Shown one piece after another: positions 18,478-27,270 of a stretch of 42,994 nucleotides of DNA. The DNA lies in contig CAKVCK010000029.1 in NCBI GenBank assembly GCA_934725575.1, positions 1-42,994 on the forward strand. Direction: 5' to 3'. The notes beneath the pieces were generated by a model. That model saw only the letters and a list, made by a program, of their open reading frames with translations. It searched no databases and was not told where the DNA came from. The position numbers and the translations under genes are program-made. Each line of letters begins with the position of its first letter. Positions within the stretch are counted from its first letter, which is position 1. The DNA comes from an uncultured Bacteroidales bacterium (GTDB lineage: Bacteria; Bacteroidota; Bacteroidia; Bacteroidales; UBA932).

Positions 18478-19386
18478 CTACCGCGACTTCACCGCCTGGA
18501 CAGCGCACTTCTGGCAAAGACGGGCATCCTTAGGCGTGATGCTATACTCCGTGTCACGCAGCAGGTAGCTGTTGCCAAGAACGGATTTGCCAAGAGTAGG
18601 CTTGATCAGAGTCTCGAACCACGCACAGGCGGCGATGTAGCGGCCGAACTGCCGGGTCAAATGATAACCGTCACGGGTAAGCTGATAGACCTTGCTTGTC
18701 GCAGGGACATCATCCTGATTGTTAAGGCGTGTCCTCCGGGCCAGCTGCACAGCGTCACCGCTTGGGATCACAACCGGAAGATTGAACTCCTTCGAGGCCT
18801 TCTCAACGCATTCCACAATGCCGGAATACATCTTTTCCTGATCATTGCCGTACAGCTTGAACATTCCGTGCTCCGAGTTGGAAGCGTAGGCCCAGGTCTC
18901 GTGCCAGACCAATGCCGCGCGAGGATTCAACGCCTCCTTCCTTATGATATTCATCAACTGAGGAATCCATTCCTGATAGGTGTCGTACAATCCAGTGCGA
19001 CCGGAAGTCTCCTGCATAGTGATGATGTCCCACGGCTCGTCCTTAAGCCCGTCCAGCATCGTGGCGTTCTTGCGTACAAGCGTCCAATGGTTCTTTGTGG
19101 ACTTGGAATAAGTGTAGTTCGAAAGTCCTTCCGAATATTCCTTGCAATGCCTCTCCAACGAGCAGCCGCCTATGTAGAGCCTTCCCACTATCACATTGTG
19201 GATTCCGGCAGCCTCCAGAAGCCCAGGAAGATATTCCGTGCCATCGTCCGAAAAGCTGTTGCCCACGGCAAGGATCCTGAGCGTGTCAGGATTCTCCGGA
19301 AGCGGATAATTGACATAGCTTTCCTGAGCCTTCAGCCCCAGGAAAGCGAGGAATGTTAAAAGAACTGTAAGAAAATGTCTCATCAT
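18478..19386 (-). CDS. Secreted DUF4886 SGNH-type hydrolase
   Basis: This is a secreted protein of about 302 residues. The signal peptide is followed by a mature domain starting near residue 22. The block AVGNSFSDDG places a likely nucleophile Ser at about residue 44 in the SGNH-type GxS context. GGCSLERH and a C-terminal RDGYHLTR give candidate glycine and Asp-x-x-His elements. DUF4886 proteins are common near Bacteroidota glycan loci and are expected to be esterases or deacetylases, but I cannot name a substrate. The start is ATG at 19386 (MMRHF), because a perfect -7 element at 19411-19404 leaves no room for the in-frame GTG at 19404. The gene also follows the propeller protein by only 34 bp, so it may be both read through and separately transcribed. 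Confidence 0.85.
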   Translation of the reverse strand: MMRHFLTVLLTFLAFLGLKAQESYVNYPLPENPDTLRILAVGNSFSDDGTEYLPGLLEAAGIHNVIVGRLYIGGCSLERHCKEYSEGLSNYTYSKSTKNHWTLVRKNATMLDGLKDEPWDIITMQETSGRTGLYDTYQEWIPQLMNIIRKEALNPRAALVWHETWAYASNSEHGMFKLYGNDQEKMYSGIVECVEKASKEFNLPVVIPSGDAVQLARRTRLNNQDDVPATSKVYQLTRDGYHLTRQFGRYIAACAWFETLIKPTLGKSVLGNSYLLRDTEYSITPKDARLCQKCAVQAVKSR

Positions 19387-19403
19387 TTTATGTGTTTTGG
19401 CCA

Positions 19404-19411
19404 CAAAGATA
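19404..19411 (-). promoter_or_regulatory. -7 element (TATCTTTG) before the DUF4886 gene
   Basis: This is a perfect TAnnTTTG match 18 bp before the ATG, but without a good TTTG upstream. It suggests a short-leader secondary promoter inside the sigma-propeller-DUF4886 unit. Confidence 0.4.
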
Positions 19412-19420
19412 CTACTTTAT

Positions 19421-20365
19421 TCAGAAAGTCAGTCTGAACAAGTCGCCCTGAGACTGAACAAAGAGGTCTCCCTTGTAATAGGCACAGTCCTCTAACTCGC
19501 CGAAGGTGGCTTTCGTCAAATCGATGACATTCTGCATGGTGCGGGTGTTCAGATTCCAGACGTAGAGGATCGAAGGCTGCTTCTCCTTGCCGAAACCGGT
19601 AGGCATGAAAAGCTGGCCGTTCTTGATGAAAAGGCCCTGGCCGATCGGATTGAAATGGGTCTGGTAGGTGTCCTCGATCAGATAATTCTCCAACAGATCG
19701 TCCTTTGTCAAGGTCACGAGGCCGTCCGTGGACTCGTTCAGTTTCGGGATGCGGAACTTCACGATGCGGTGACGGTTCAGGGCGTTGGTGTTGTCAACGG
19801 TGTTGCCGTAACCGTAAAGGTAATTGTTGTCCGGATCGATGACCCACTGGAGGGCATAGCCGAAAAGATGGTCGGTGTCCTTGAAGTAGATCGTCTGGAC
19901 CAGTTCGGATGACTTGAGATCATTGGCGACACGCTCGACGTAAAGCACGTCCTTGCGGCCGTTGATCGGATTCCTGTTGCACTGGCTGACGTACAGAAGC
20001 GGGAAACGGTCCTCCTTGTCATAGAACGTGCGGCCGAAAGTGGCCACATTGGCATGGTTCACCTTGTCGTAGCTGGCAAGCTTGAACGGCTTGCACTCTC
20101 TTGTGATCTTCTCTCCGTCAATCTTATAGACGGTCAGCCAACCGGAGTTCTGGCAGCTGAAGATGTAGTCTCCACAGATGTCCATCCCCTGGTAAGCCTC
20201 CTTGTCGGTGCCCTGAAGCTTGAGCAGATGGTCGCACTTGAACGTGTGCTCGGTAAGGTTAACGGGCGCTCCGGTGTAAGTGTACTGTCCGGAGGTCGCC
20301 GGCTGCGCCATCAGCGCCGCGGGAAGCAGCAATGACGCCAAAAGAATATATCCTTTCATATTCAT
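19421..20365 (-). CDS. Secreted protein, probable beta-propeller fold, function unknown
   Basis: This is a 314-residue protein with a clear signal peptide (MKGYILLASLLLPAALMAQ). The rest consists of repeated strand-rich segments such as GDYIFSCQNSGWLTVYKIDG, GYALQWVIDPDNNYLYGYG and GDLFVQSQGDLFRLTF, which look like propeller blades. No family was recognised with confidence. TolB-like or six-bladed propeller proteins are common in SusC/SusD loci. It lies 20 bp downstream of the ECF sigma gene and 34 bp upstream of the DUF4886 hydrolase on the same strand, so the three are probably co-transcribed. A role in binding or processing the ligand of the divergent uptake operon is an inference from location. 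Either of two in-frame ATGs two codons apart could be the start. Confidence 0.75.
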   Translation of the reverse strand: MNMKGYILLASLLLPAALMAQPATSGQYTYTGAPVNLTEHTFKCDHLLKLQGTDKEAYQGMDICGDYIFSCQNSGWLTVYKIDGEKITRECKPFKLASYDKVNHANVATFGRTFYDKEDRFPLLYVSQCNRNPINGRKDVLYVERVANDLKSSELVQTIYFKDTDHLFGYALQWVIDPDNNYLYGYGNTVDNTNALNRHRIVKFRIPKLNESTDGLVTLTKDDLLENYLIEDTYQTHFNPIGQGLFIKNGQLFMPTGFGKEKQPSILYVWNLNTRTMQNVIDLTKATFGELEDCAYYKGDLFVQSQGDLFRLTF

Positions 20366-20385
20366 AAAAATTTGATGATTTGATT

Positions 20386-21003
20386 TCAGTCCGGCATTCC
20401 GCCCAGAAGGTCGCCCAGATAAGGCAGAAGGGTGAACAGCAGGAAGGCTTTGTCCTTGGCCAACGCCACCCTAAGCTGCTTCAACGCGGAATATATGTGG
20501 TTCTCAACGGTGCTGAGGGAGATCCCGAGCCTCGCGCTGATGTCCTTGTTCGGAAGGTCTTCGATGTAGCTCATCATGAAGACCTCGCGGCACTTGGGCG
20601 GCAGGCTGGTGATGGCATCCTCGAGATTCTTCCTCAAGTCCTTGTCGAACAGGTTCCTTATGACAGGATTGCGCTCGGGATCACCACCCTCAAGGCAGAG
20701 AACCGCGATCCGGGCATCATTCCATTCCTTGTACTGGCGCGACAGATTCTCTTTCCTAAGATAGTTCATCGCCCTGTTATAGACAGATTTCATAAGATAC
20801 CCCCTCGCCGAAGTCCCTTCCGACAGTCTCTCACGGTTTTTCCAGAACGAGAACAGCACATCCTGCACAGCGTCATCCGCCCACTCCTCCGGCAGGAAGA
20901 TCCTGGCATACGACATCAGCACAGGCAACTCTTCCTTGCAGAAGTCGTTGAAAGCCTCTCTGTCGCCATTCTGTATTCCGGTTATTAATTCTGTACGGTT
21001 CAT
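20386..21003 (-). CDS. ECF-type RNA polymerase sigma factor (FecI-like)
   Basis: This 205-residue sigma factor has region 2 (DDAVQDVLFSFWKNRERL, residues about 50-70) and region 4 with the helix-turn-helix (LPNKDISARLGISLSTVENH, residues about 155-175). It belongs to the Bacteroidota FecI-like/sigma-70 family expressed with SusC/SusD systems. The ATG at 21003 is preferred to an upstream TTG, since a -7-like TATTTTTG lies at 21029-21022, giving a very short leader. Normally such a gene directly precedes its FecR in one operon. Here FecR is divergent across a 158-bp gap. The sigma gene instead leads an operon with the propeller protein and the DUF4886 hydrolase. It is expected to activate the uptake operon to its right and possibly its own. 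Confidence 0.93.
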   Translation of the reverse strand: MNRTELITGIQNGDREAFNDFCKEELPVLMSYARIFLPEEWADDAVQDVLFSFWKNRERLSEGTSARGYLMKSVYNRAMNYLRKENLSRQYKEWNDARIAVLCLEGGDPERNPVIRNLFDKDLRKNLEDAITSLPPKCREVFMMSYIEDLPNKDISARLGISLSTVENHIYSALKQLRVALAKDKAFLLFTLLPYLGDLLGGMPD

Positions 21004-21021
21004 AAAAAGCCTTGGTGAGCG

Positions 21022-21029
21022 CAAAAATA
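21022..21029 (-). promoter_or_regulatory. -7-like element (TATTTTTG) of the ECF sigma gene
   Basis: A TAnnTTTG match lies 18 bp before the ATG of the sigma gene. The -33 element is weak, as expected if activation needs another factor. Confidence 0.4.
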
Positions 21030-21161
21030 GTCAATAAAATCGAATCATAAGTCTCGACAAGGACAAAAAATGCCTTTGCGGAAAATAATCACGTTTTCAT
21101 TAGGTGATTTCTTCATAATGTGTGTATAATAATTGACAGACATAATTAATGCGATCAGAAA

Positions 21162-22169
21162 ATGGAAATTCCAGAAGAGATACTCAGGCTCGTGCACCGC
21201 TACCTCAGCGGAACAGCGACCGACGACGAGAAATCCGCCCTCGTCGAGTGGCTGGAGGCAAGTCAGTCCAACCGGGAGGATTTCGCCGCTTTGTCGGCGA
21301 TGCGCAACGCCTCGTCGGCCTTGGGCGGGGACGACGCCACAGACAAGATGCTGTCCCGCCTCAACGCAAGGATAGACGCGGAGGAGAGCGGAGGGATATT
21401 CACCGTTCAATCAGGGAGAGGCCGGAGGCGCAAGGCGACCTGGCTCGCAGCCGCTTCCGTGGCCGCCGCGCTCGTCATCGGAGCCGGCACCTACCGCCAC
21501 TTTCAGGCGGACGCGGATTACTTCCGGGAATATTCCGCATTCACGAATATCTCCGACGACGTGTCGGCCATGATGCTGGATGACAGCACGAAGGTCTGGC
21601 TGAGCAGGAACTCGTCGATCCTGTACGGTTCCACCAAGGACCGGTCCGAACGGATCGTGAAACTGACCGGCGAGGCCTATTTCGATGTCCACAGGGACAC
21701 GCTCCATCCTTTTGTCGTAAAGGCGCGGGGAATTGAAGTGAAGGTGCTTGGAACCGCGTTCTGCGTCAAGTCGGACAGCGAGGCCGGCAAAGTGTCGGTA
21801 CTTCTTGAGAGGGGATCCGTCAGGCTGCAAAGTCCTGAAGGCGTAGGACTTGTGAGGCTGTCCCCGGATCAGATGGCCGAGTTCGACGCCAAGACCGGAG
21901 ACATCGAGGTCACCCCTATGGCGGCCGAGCCTTACATCGTGCAGCATTACAACAAGGTGACGCTCCAGCAAGTGTCGATCGACGGCATCATCTCGCACAT
22001 CGAGAGGATGTACGGAATCAAGGTCCAGGCCTTGTCACAGGTGGACACCACGAAGAAATACAACCTCAACTACAAACGCACCGATGACGCCGGCGAACTC
22101 ATGGAGGCGGTCGAGGAACTGACAGGAGTGCGCCTGAAGGTCATCGGAAAGACTCTGGATAAAGACTAA
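21162..22169 (+). CDS. FecR-family anti-sigma factor
   Basis: This is a 335-residue inner-membrane sensor that holds or activates the partner ECF sigma factor. The cytoplasmic N-terminal part (1-90) carries the short sigma-binding domain. A single membrane helix lies at about 92-110. The periplasmic FecR domain covers about 130-235, and a C-terminal DUF4974 domain follows (starting near NKVTLQQVSIDGI). The 28-bp gap to the STN-bearing SusC shows an operon: substrate binding at the receptor is passed through the STN domain to FecR and then to sigma. The sigma gene is on the opposite strand. A 6-bp dyad, AATCAC-N11-GTGATT, lies upstream at 21087-21109 and could be a control site. Confidence 0.94.
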   Translation: MEIPEEILRLVHRYLSGTATDDEKSALVEWLEASQSNREDFAALSAMRNASSALGGDDATDKMLSRLNARIDAEESGGIFTVQSGRGRRRKATWLAAASVAAALVIGAGTYRHFQADADYFREYSAFTNISDDVSAMMLDDSTKVWLSRNSSILYGSTKDRSERIVKLTGEAYFDVHRDTLHPFVVKARGIEVKVLGTAFCVKSDSEAGKVSVLLERGSVRLQSPEGVGLVRLSPDQMAEFDAKTGDIEVTPMAAEPYIVQHYNKVTLQQVSIDGIISHIERMYGIKVQALSQVDTTKKYNLNYKRTDDAGELMEAVEELTGVRLKVIGKTLDKD

Positions 22170-22197
22170 GTACCAAACATAATAACTACTCAAAAAC

Positions 22198-25100
22198 ATG
22201 AGACAATCAATCTATTTAAGACTGGGTGTCCTTGCGGTGGTTCTGGCCACGTTCTTCGGCCTCGCGCCGGGTTCGGCGGCCCAGACAAACACCGGGAAGA
22301 CCTACAGTTTCAGTCTGACGGTAAAGTCCGCCACTGTGAAGTCCTTCACCGAAGAGTTCACGAAGAAGACTGGAATCCTGTTCTCCTACGAGTCAGCCTT
22401 GGCTCGGAAAGAGATGGGAGACATCAGCATCAACGCCAGGAACGAGTCTCTGGCGTCCATCCTGGATGACGTTTTCGGACATCAGGTGTCCGGATTCCGC
22501 TACAAGATGACAAACAGCACGGTCGTGCTGACCTACGAGCAGCCGGCGGCCAAACAGGGAAATGTCATCAAGGTGACAGGAACGGTGAAGGACTCTTCGG
22601 GAGAGCCGTTGGCAGGAGCCGGTGTCCTCGTCAAAGGCACGACGACCGGCACGAACACCGACCTTGACGGAAAGTACTCCATCGAAGTCAACGCCGACGA
22701 TGTCCTGGAATATTCATTCATCGGTTTCAAGAATCACGATGAGAAGGTCAACGGACGCGGGGTGATCGATGTGATGATCTCCGAGGACGCCAACGTGCTG
22801 GATGACGTCGTGGTCGTCGGCTACGGTACCCAATCCAGAAAAACCTTGACCACAGCCATCTCCAAGGTGGACGGCAACAGCATCTACGCCGCACCTGTCT
22901 CCTCCGTCGGCGACGCTCTCAAAGGAAAGGTGACCGGCCTCAGGGTGGCCACGAACAACACGGTCTCAGGTAACGCGCCACGCTTTCTGATCCGTGGAGG
23001 TTCCTCGATCACCTTGAGCAACGACCCTATCGTCATCGTGGACGGCGTGACCAGGGACATGGACGACCTCAACCCTAACGACATAGAGTCCATCGAGGTC
23101 TTGAAGGACGCAGCCTCGGCCGGCATCTACGGAGCCCGCGCCTCCAATGGTGTGATTCTCGTGACGACCAGGAAAGGCAATTCATGGGAGAAGCCACGGA
23201 TCACTTTCGACGCGCAGGTCGGCTGGTCCTCCCCTTCCCGCGGATGGGATCTGATGAACGCCAAGGAGTTCCTGTCATTTGTCCGTCCCGCGATCGCGCA
23301 AGGTCCTAACGGCCAGTTGATTCTGGACGGAGCCAACGCCGCGGGAACAGGCAACAAGAGCACGGACATCTACACGACCAGATACATGGAGAAAGGCGAG
23401 GAGCTGCAGTCCGGCTGGCAGTGGATGTACGACCCGATCAATCCGAAGAAGGTGCTGACCTTCACCGACACCGACTGGCAGAGCCAGTGGTTCACCAACG
23501 CGCTATGGCACAAGGAATATGTCGGAGTGAACGGCGGTTCACAAAACATGAAGTACGCCGCCTCGGTAAGTTACCTTCAGGATGACGGCATGGTGGCCAT
23601 GAGCGGCTACAAGTTGTTCACTATGCACGGCAACACGTCCTTCAACATCACCAGGAACCTGGAGGCGTCAACGACTTTCGACTTCTCAAGGTCAGTGAAG
23701 AACCCGCTAACCGGCAACTATTTCAACGCCATCGGACGAGGCCTCATGATGAGCCCTGTGAACAAGGAGTTCTACGAGGACGGAAGATGGGTGACAGGCG
23801 GAAGCAACAAGAACCAGCAGTCAGCGTCATTCTACGATGCTTTCTACGACAGGGAGATGGCCCAGAACCGCTTCGGTGGCAACTTCAGGCTCGTATGGAG
23901 CATTTTCGACGGCCTCAAGGCCACAGCCCAGTACGCCGTGTTCGACGACAATTACCGTGGAAGCTACTACGCCTATGGCCAGGTCGGCGACACGATGAAC
24001 TACATCTCCACGGACCGTTCCACAACAGAGACCAGGACAGAGACGCTGAAGGATTCCTTCACCGCCTACCTGAGCTACGACAAGGAGTTCGGCAAGCATA
24101 ACATCAGCGCCACCGCCGGCTACGACTATATGTCATGGAGGTACTGGTATCTTACCGCCAACGCCACCGGCTCAGTCTCCGACAAGGTTCCGATCCTGGA
24201 TTCCGGAGTCAACTTCACGGCCTCCAACCAGGACACCAAGCAAGTGCTCATCTCGTACTTCGGACGTGTCAACTACAACTACGACAACAGGTACATCCTC
24301 TCGGCCACGGTCAGGACTGATGGTTCCTCCAAGTTCGCCGAGGGCAACAGATGGGGATTCTTCCCGGCCGGATCGCTGGCATGGATCATCTCCGAGGAGC
24401 CGTACTGGGATGTGGACAAGAGCGTGATGAACACATTCAAGTTCCGCGCGTCCTACGGCCAGACAGGTAACAACGGAATCGGCCTCTACGACACCTACGG
24501 AGCGTTCTCTTCGTCTCTGTATGGCGGGCAGTCAACCCTTCTGCCTTCCACGATGCAGAACAAAGGCATGAAATGGGAGACCACAACCCAGTTGGACCTT
24601 GGTCTTGACCTCGGATTCTTCAGCGACCGTCTCCGTCTCGTGATGGACTACTACAACAAGAGGACGGACGACATGCTCTTCAGCATCACCCTTCCAGACA
24701 CAGGATCTCTCGGCTCCGTGAAGGCGAACGTCGGAAGCGCAAGGTTCTACGGATTCGAGATCGAACTGAACTCGGTCAACATCCAGACCAAGAATTTCAC
24801 TTGGAGCACCGGCCTGACATATTCATTCAACAAGAACAAGGTGCTGTCGCTCCCGGACGAGTACAAGTACACCGACCTCAACGGCAAGGACGCCTGGAGA
24901 ATCGGTGGCTACACAATGTCAGAGAGCGGCGAGCGCTTCGGCGGCACGGCTGTCGGAGAGCCTCTCGGACGCATCTGGGGCTACAAGATCTCACATATTC
25001 TCCAGAATGACGCCGAGGCCGCGGCAGCATTGTATGACAGCCAGTCGCACGGCTACCGCAGGTCCGACGGCCTGTCCATCCAGGGACGCAAGGACGCCGG

Positions 25101-25749
25101 TGACTACGAGTGGTGCAACCGTCCCGGCTCCAAGAAGACGGCCGACGGCAGGGAGCAGATCGACCAGGAGGACATGTACTGCCTCGGAAACGTGATGCCT
25201 CACTCAATCGGCGGAATCATGAACACATTCAAGTACAAGAACCTGTCATTCTCGTTCTACCTTGACTACGCCCTCGGTCATTCGATCTACAACTACATGA
25301 AATCACGTTTCTTCCAGAGCACTTTGGGCAACTGCAACTCCAATCTGGACAAGATGGTCTATGATTGCTGGCGCTACCCAGGAGACGACAACGCCAAGTA
25401 CGCGAGATTCTTCCCGAACGACCCTGACTATGGCAACAGGAACTTCTCCCGCGCCTCCGACTTCAACGTCGAGAAAGCCGACTACCTGTGTCTGCGCGAT
25501 GTCTCCCTCTACTACGACTTCCCGGAGAGATGGGTCAAGAATATGTGGATCAAGAAGTTGACTGTCGGGGTCACCGGCAACACGCTTTACTACTGGACAG
25601 GTGTCTCCGGCTCGATCAGCCCTGAGACCGGCATGGGAACCGGATCGGGAGACTCGATGTACTCATCTGTGTCCACCGGTGCGTCCGCCAACTCAAGCAT
25701 CGCTCCGGCGGCGAGAAAGATATTGTTCAATGTCAAGATTACCTTCTAA
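22198..25749 (+). CDS. SusC-family TonB-dependent transducer with STN domain
   Basis: This is a 1183-residue outer-membrane receptor. The signal peptide ends near AAQ (residue 29). An STN signalling domain occupies about 37-112 (SLTVKSATVKSFTEEF, then GILFSYESALA). A carboxypeptidase-like domain lies at about 124-205, and the plug at about 205-325, starting with VVVVGYGTQSRKTL and holding IVIVDGVTRDMDDL. The large barrel ends with a C-terminal Phe (FNVKITF). The STN domain marks it as a transducer that signals to FecR, encoded 28 bp upstream. Its SusD begins 2 bp downstream. With the sigma factor it forms a complete cell-surface signalling loop. The distal lipoproteins, including a glycerophosphodiesterase, suggest the ligand. 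Confidence 0.96.
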   Translation: MRQSIYLRLGVLAVVLATFFGLAPGSAAQTNTGKTYSFSLTVKSATVKSFTEEFTKKTGILFSYESALARKEMGDISINARNESLASILDDVFGHQVSGFRYKMTNSTVVLTYEQPAAKQGNVIKVTGTVKDSSGEPLAGAGVLVKGTTTGTNTDLDGKYSIEVNADDVLEYSFIGFKNHDEKVNGRGVIDVMISEDANVLDDVVVVGYGTQSRKTLTTAISKVDGNSIYAAPVSSVGDALKGKVTGLRVATNNTVSGNAPRFLIRGGSSITLSNDPIVIVDGVTRDMDDLNPNDIESIEVLKDAASAGIYGARASNGVILVTTRKGNSWEKPRITFDAQVGWSSPSRGWDLMNAKEFLSFVRPAIAQGPNGQLILDGANAAGTGNKSTDIYTTRYMEKGEELQSGWQWMYDPINPKKVLTFTDTDWQSQWFTNALWHKEYVGVNGGSQNMKYAASVSYLQDDGMVAMSGYKLFTMHGNTSFNITRNLEASTTFDFSRSVKNPLTGNYFNAIGRGLMMSPVNKEFYEDGRWVTGGSNKNQQSASFYDAFYDREMAQNRFGGNFRLVWSIFDGLKATAQYAVFDDNYRGSYYAYGQVGDTMNYISTDRSTTETRTETLKDSFTAYLSYDKEFGKHNISATAGYDYMSWRYWYLTANATGSVSDKVPILDSGVNFTASNQDTKQVLISYFGRVNYNYDNRYILSATVRTDGSSKFAEGNRWGFFPAGSLAWIISEEPYWDVDKSVMNTFKFRASYGQTGNNGIGLYDTYGAFSSSLYGGQSTLLPSTMQNKGMKWETTTQLDLGLDLGFFSDRLRLVMDYYNKRTDDMLFSITLPDTGSLGSVKANVGSARFYGFEIELNSVNIQTKNFTWSTGLTYSFNKNKVLSLPDEYKYTDLNGKDAWRIGGYTMSESGERFGGTAVGEPLGRIWGYKISHILQNDAEAAAALYDSQSHGYRRSDGLSIQGRKDAGDYEWCNRPGSKKTADGREQIDQEDMYCLGNVMPHSIGGIMNTFKYKNLSFSFYLDYALGHSIYNYMKSRFFQSTLGNCNSNLDKMVYDCWRYPGDDNAKYARFFPNDPDYGNRNFSRASDFNVEKADYLCLRDVSLYYDFPERWVKNMWIKKLTVGVTGNTLYYWTGVSGSISPETGMGTGSGDSMYSSVSTGASANSSIAPAARKILFNVKITF

Positions 25750-25751
25750 TT

Positions 25752-27245
25752 ATGAAACACAAGAGCATTCTGAAATATATTCTGATGATCTCGGCCGCCA
25801 CATCGATGATGTCCTGCAACGGGGATCTTGATGTGATGCAGGACAACAAGCTGTCCGCCAGCAACATGTGGACGACATCAACAGATGTCATCCAGTCCAC
25901 CTACGGGATCTACGAGCGCATGCGTTCCAATTTCGTTGACGGCTACATCAACGTCTTCTACTGGGGCGAGGCACGTGTCGGCAACTATATGTGGGGTCCA
26001 AGCCTTGAATCCAGGGTTCAGGACAACGACATGATCTCCGTGCGCACCAGCACGATGAACGCCTCCACGAGATCGACCGCCTGGTCAGGACTTTACACCA
26101 CCATCGACCAGGCCAATGCCGTGCTCAAGTACGCCGACAAGGTTGACATGACCGAATCCGAGAAAGGATTCGCGATCGGCCAGGCTGCGTTCGCAAGGGC
26201 ATATTGCTACTTCTGGGCAGCCAGACTGTGGGGAGACGTTCCGCTGAACCTCGTGCCTATCGAGTCCGTGAACCAGCCGGAGACCTACCCGGAGCGCGCC
26301 CCTAAGGCTGATGTCTATGCCCAGATCGGCAGGGACATCGAGACAGCGGTGGCCAACTCCGCCTACCTCGGAGGAGACAAATACTTCGCGACAGCCGACG
26401 CGGTGAACATGCTTAAAGCCGAGTACGGGCTTTGGATGTACACGACACAGGACGGTGGGGATTCGTACCTGAACCTTGCCGCGGAGGCTCTGTCAGCGAT
26501 CGGGATCTCCTCAGGAAAGCTTCTTCCAAAATATTCAGAGGTGTTCAGCCGCGACCACAAATGCAACTCTGAGGTTGTCTTCGCCCTCCTGAACGACCAG
26601 AAGGAGAAGATCACCGGCGGTTACTACAGCTATTTCTACCACCCGACTAACCTCATAGCCGCGCAGTACAGGAACAAACCGGTACCGGTGAGCTCAACAC
26701 AGTGGTGGTGCTACTCGCAGGAGTTCATCGATGTGCTGAACAAGAGCAAGGCCGAACACAACGACTCCAGAGTGGAGTGCAACCTCGGTGAGGGTGAATA
26801 TGGTGCCTCAGGGCAGACCCTTACCTGGCCGAACAAGTTCCTCGGAGACATGTCAAAGCAGCCCGTGATCAACGACTGCGACCTTCTTTACTACCGCTAC
26901 GCCTACGCTGTGATGATGGACGCGGAACTGAAGTACTACAAGAAGGACTATGCCGGAGCTCTGGCCTCTCTGAACATCATCGCGAAAAGGGCCTACGGAA
27001 TCGAGGACTTCTACAAGACCGCCACAAGGGACGCCGTCATGGAGGCACTTGTCAATGAATATTTCCTCGAGTTCCCTGCCGAAGGCGTCATCTGGTGGCC
27101 GCTCATCCGTCTGGACAAGATCTGGGACTACAACCCGGAGCTGCTCGCAAAGAAGCAGAAGAATCCGAACATCCTGCTCTGGCCTATCTCCAAGTCCGCA
27201 AGGAACAAGAACCATAAACTGACCCAGACGGAAGGATGGGACTAA
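25752..27245 (+). CDS. SusD/RagB-family surface lipoprotein
   Basis: This 497-residue SusD partner of the preceding transducer starts 2 bp after the receptor stop. The lipobox is MMSC with Cys22. The mature N-terminus (GDLDVMQDNKLSASNMW) and the C-terminal pattern ending in LTQTEGWD are typical of the family. The middle contains the tetratricopeptide-like helices expected for SusD (for example the AFARAYCYFWAARLWGDVPL segment). It would sit as a hinged lid on the SusC barrel at the cell surface. It is followed 25 bp later by the FISUMP lipoprotein, so the operon continues. Confidence 0.96.
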   Translation: MKHKSILKYILMISAATSMMSCNGDLDVMQDNKLSASNMWTTSTDVIQSTYGIYERMRSNFVDGYINVFYWGEARVGNYMWGPSLESRVQDNDMISVRTSTMNASTRSTAWSGLYTTIDQANAVLKYADKVDMTESEKGFAIGQAAFARAYCYFWAARLWGDVPLNLVPIESVNQPETYPERAPKADVYAQIGRDIETAVANSAYLGGDKYFATADAVNMLKAEYGLWMYTTQDGGDSYLNLAAEALSAIGISSGKLLPKYSEVFSRDHKCNSEVVFALLNDQKEKITGGYYSYFYHPTNLIAAQYRNKPVPVSSTQWWCYSQEFIDVLNKSKAEHNDSRVECNLGEGEYGASGQTLTWPNKFLGDMSKQPVINDCDLLYYRYAYAVMMDAELKYYKKDYAGALASLNIIAKRAYGIEDFYKTATRDAVMEALVNEYFLEFPAEGVIWWPLIRLDKIWDYNPELLAKKQKNPNILLWPISKSARNKNHKLTQTEGWD

Positions 27246-27270
27246 TGATCTTACTTAAATGACTATTATC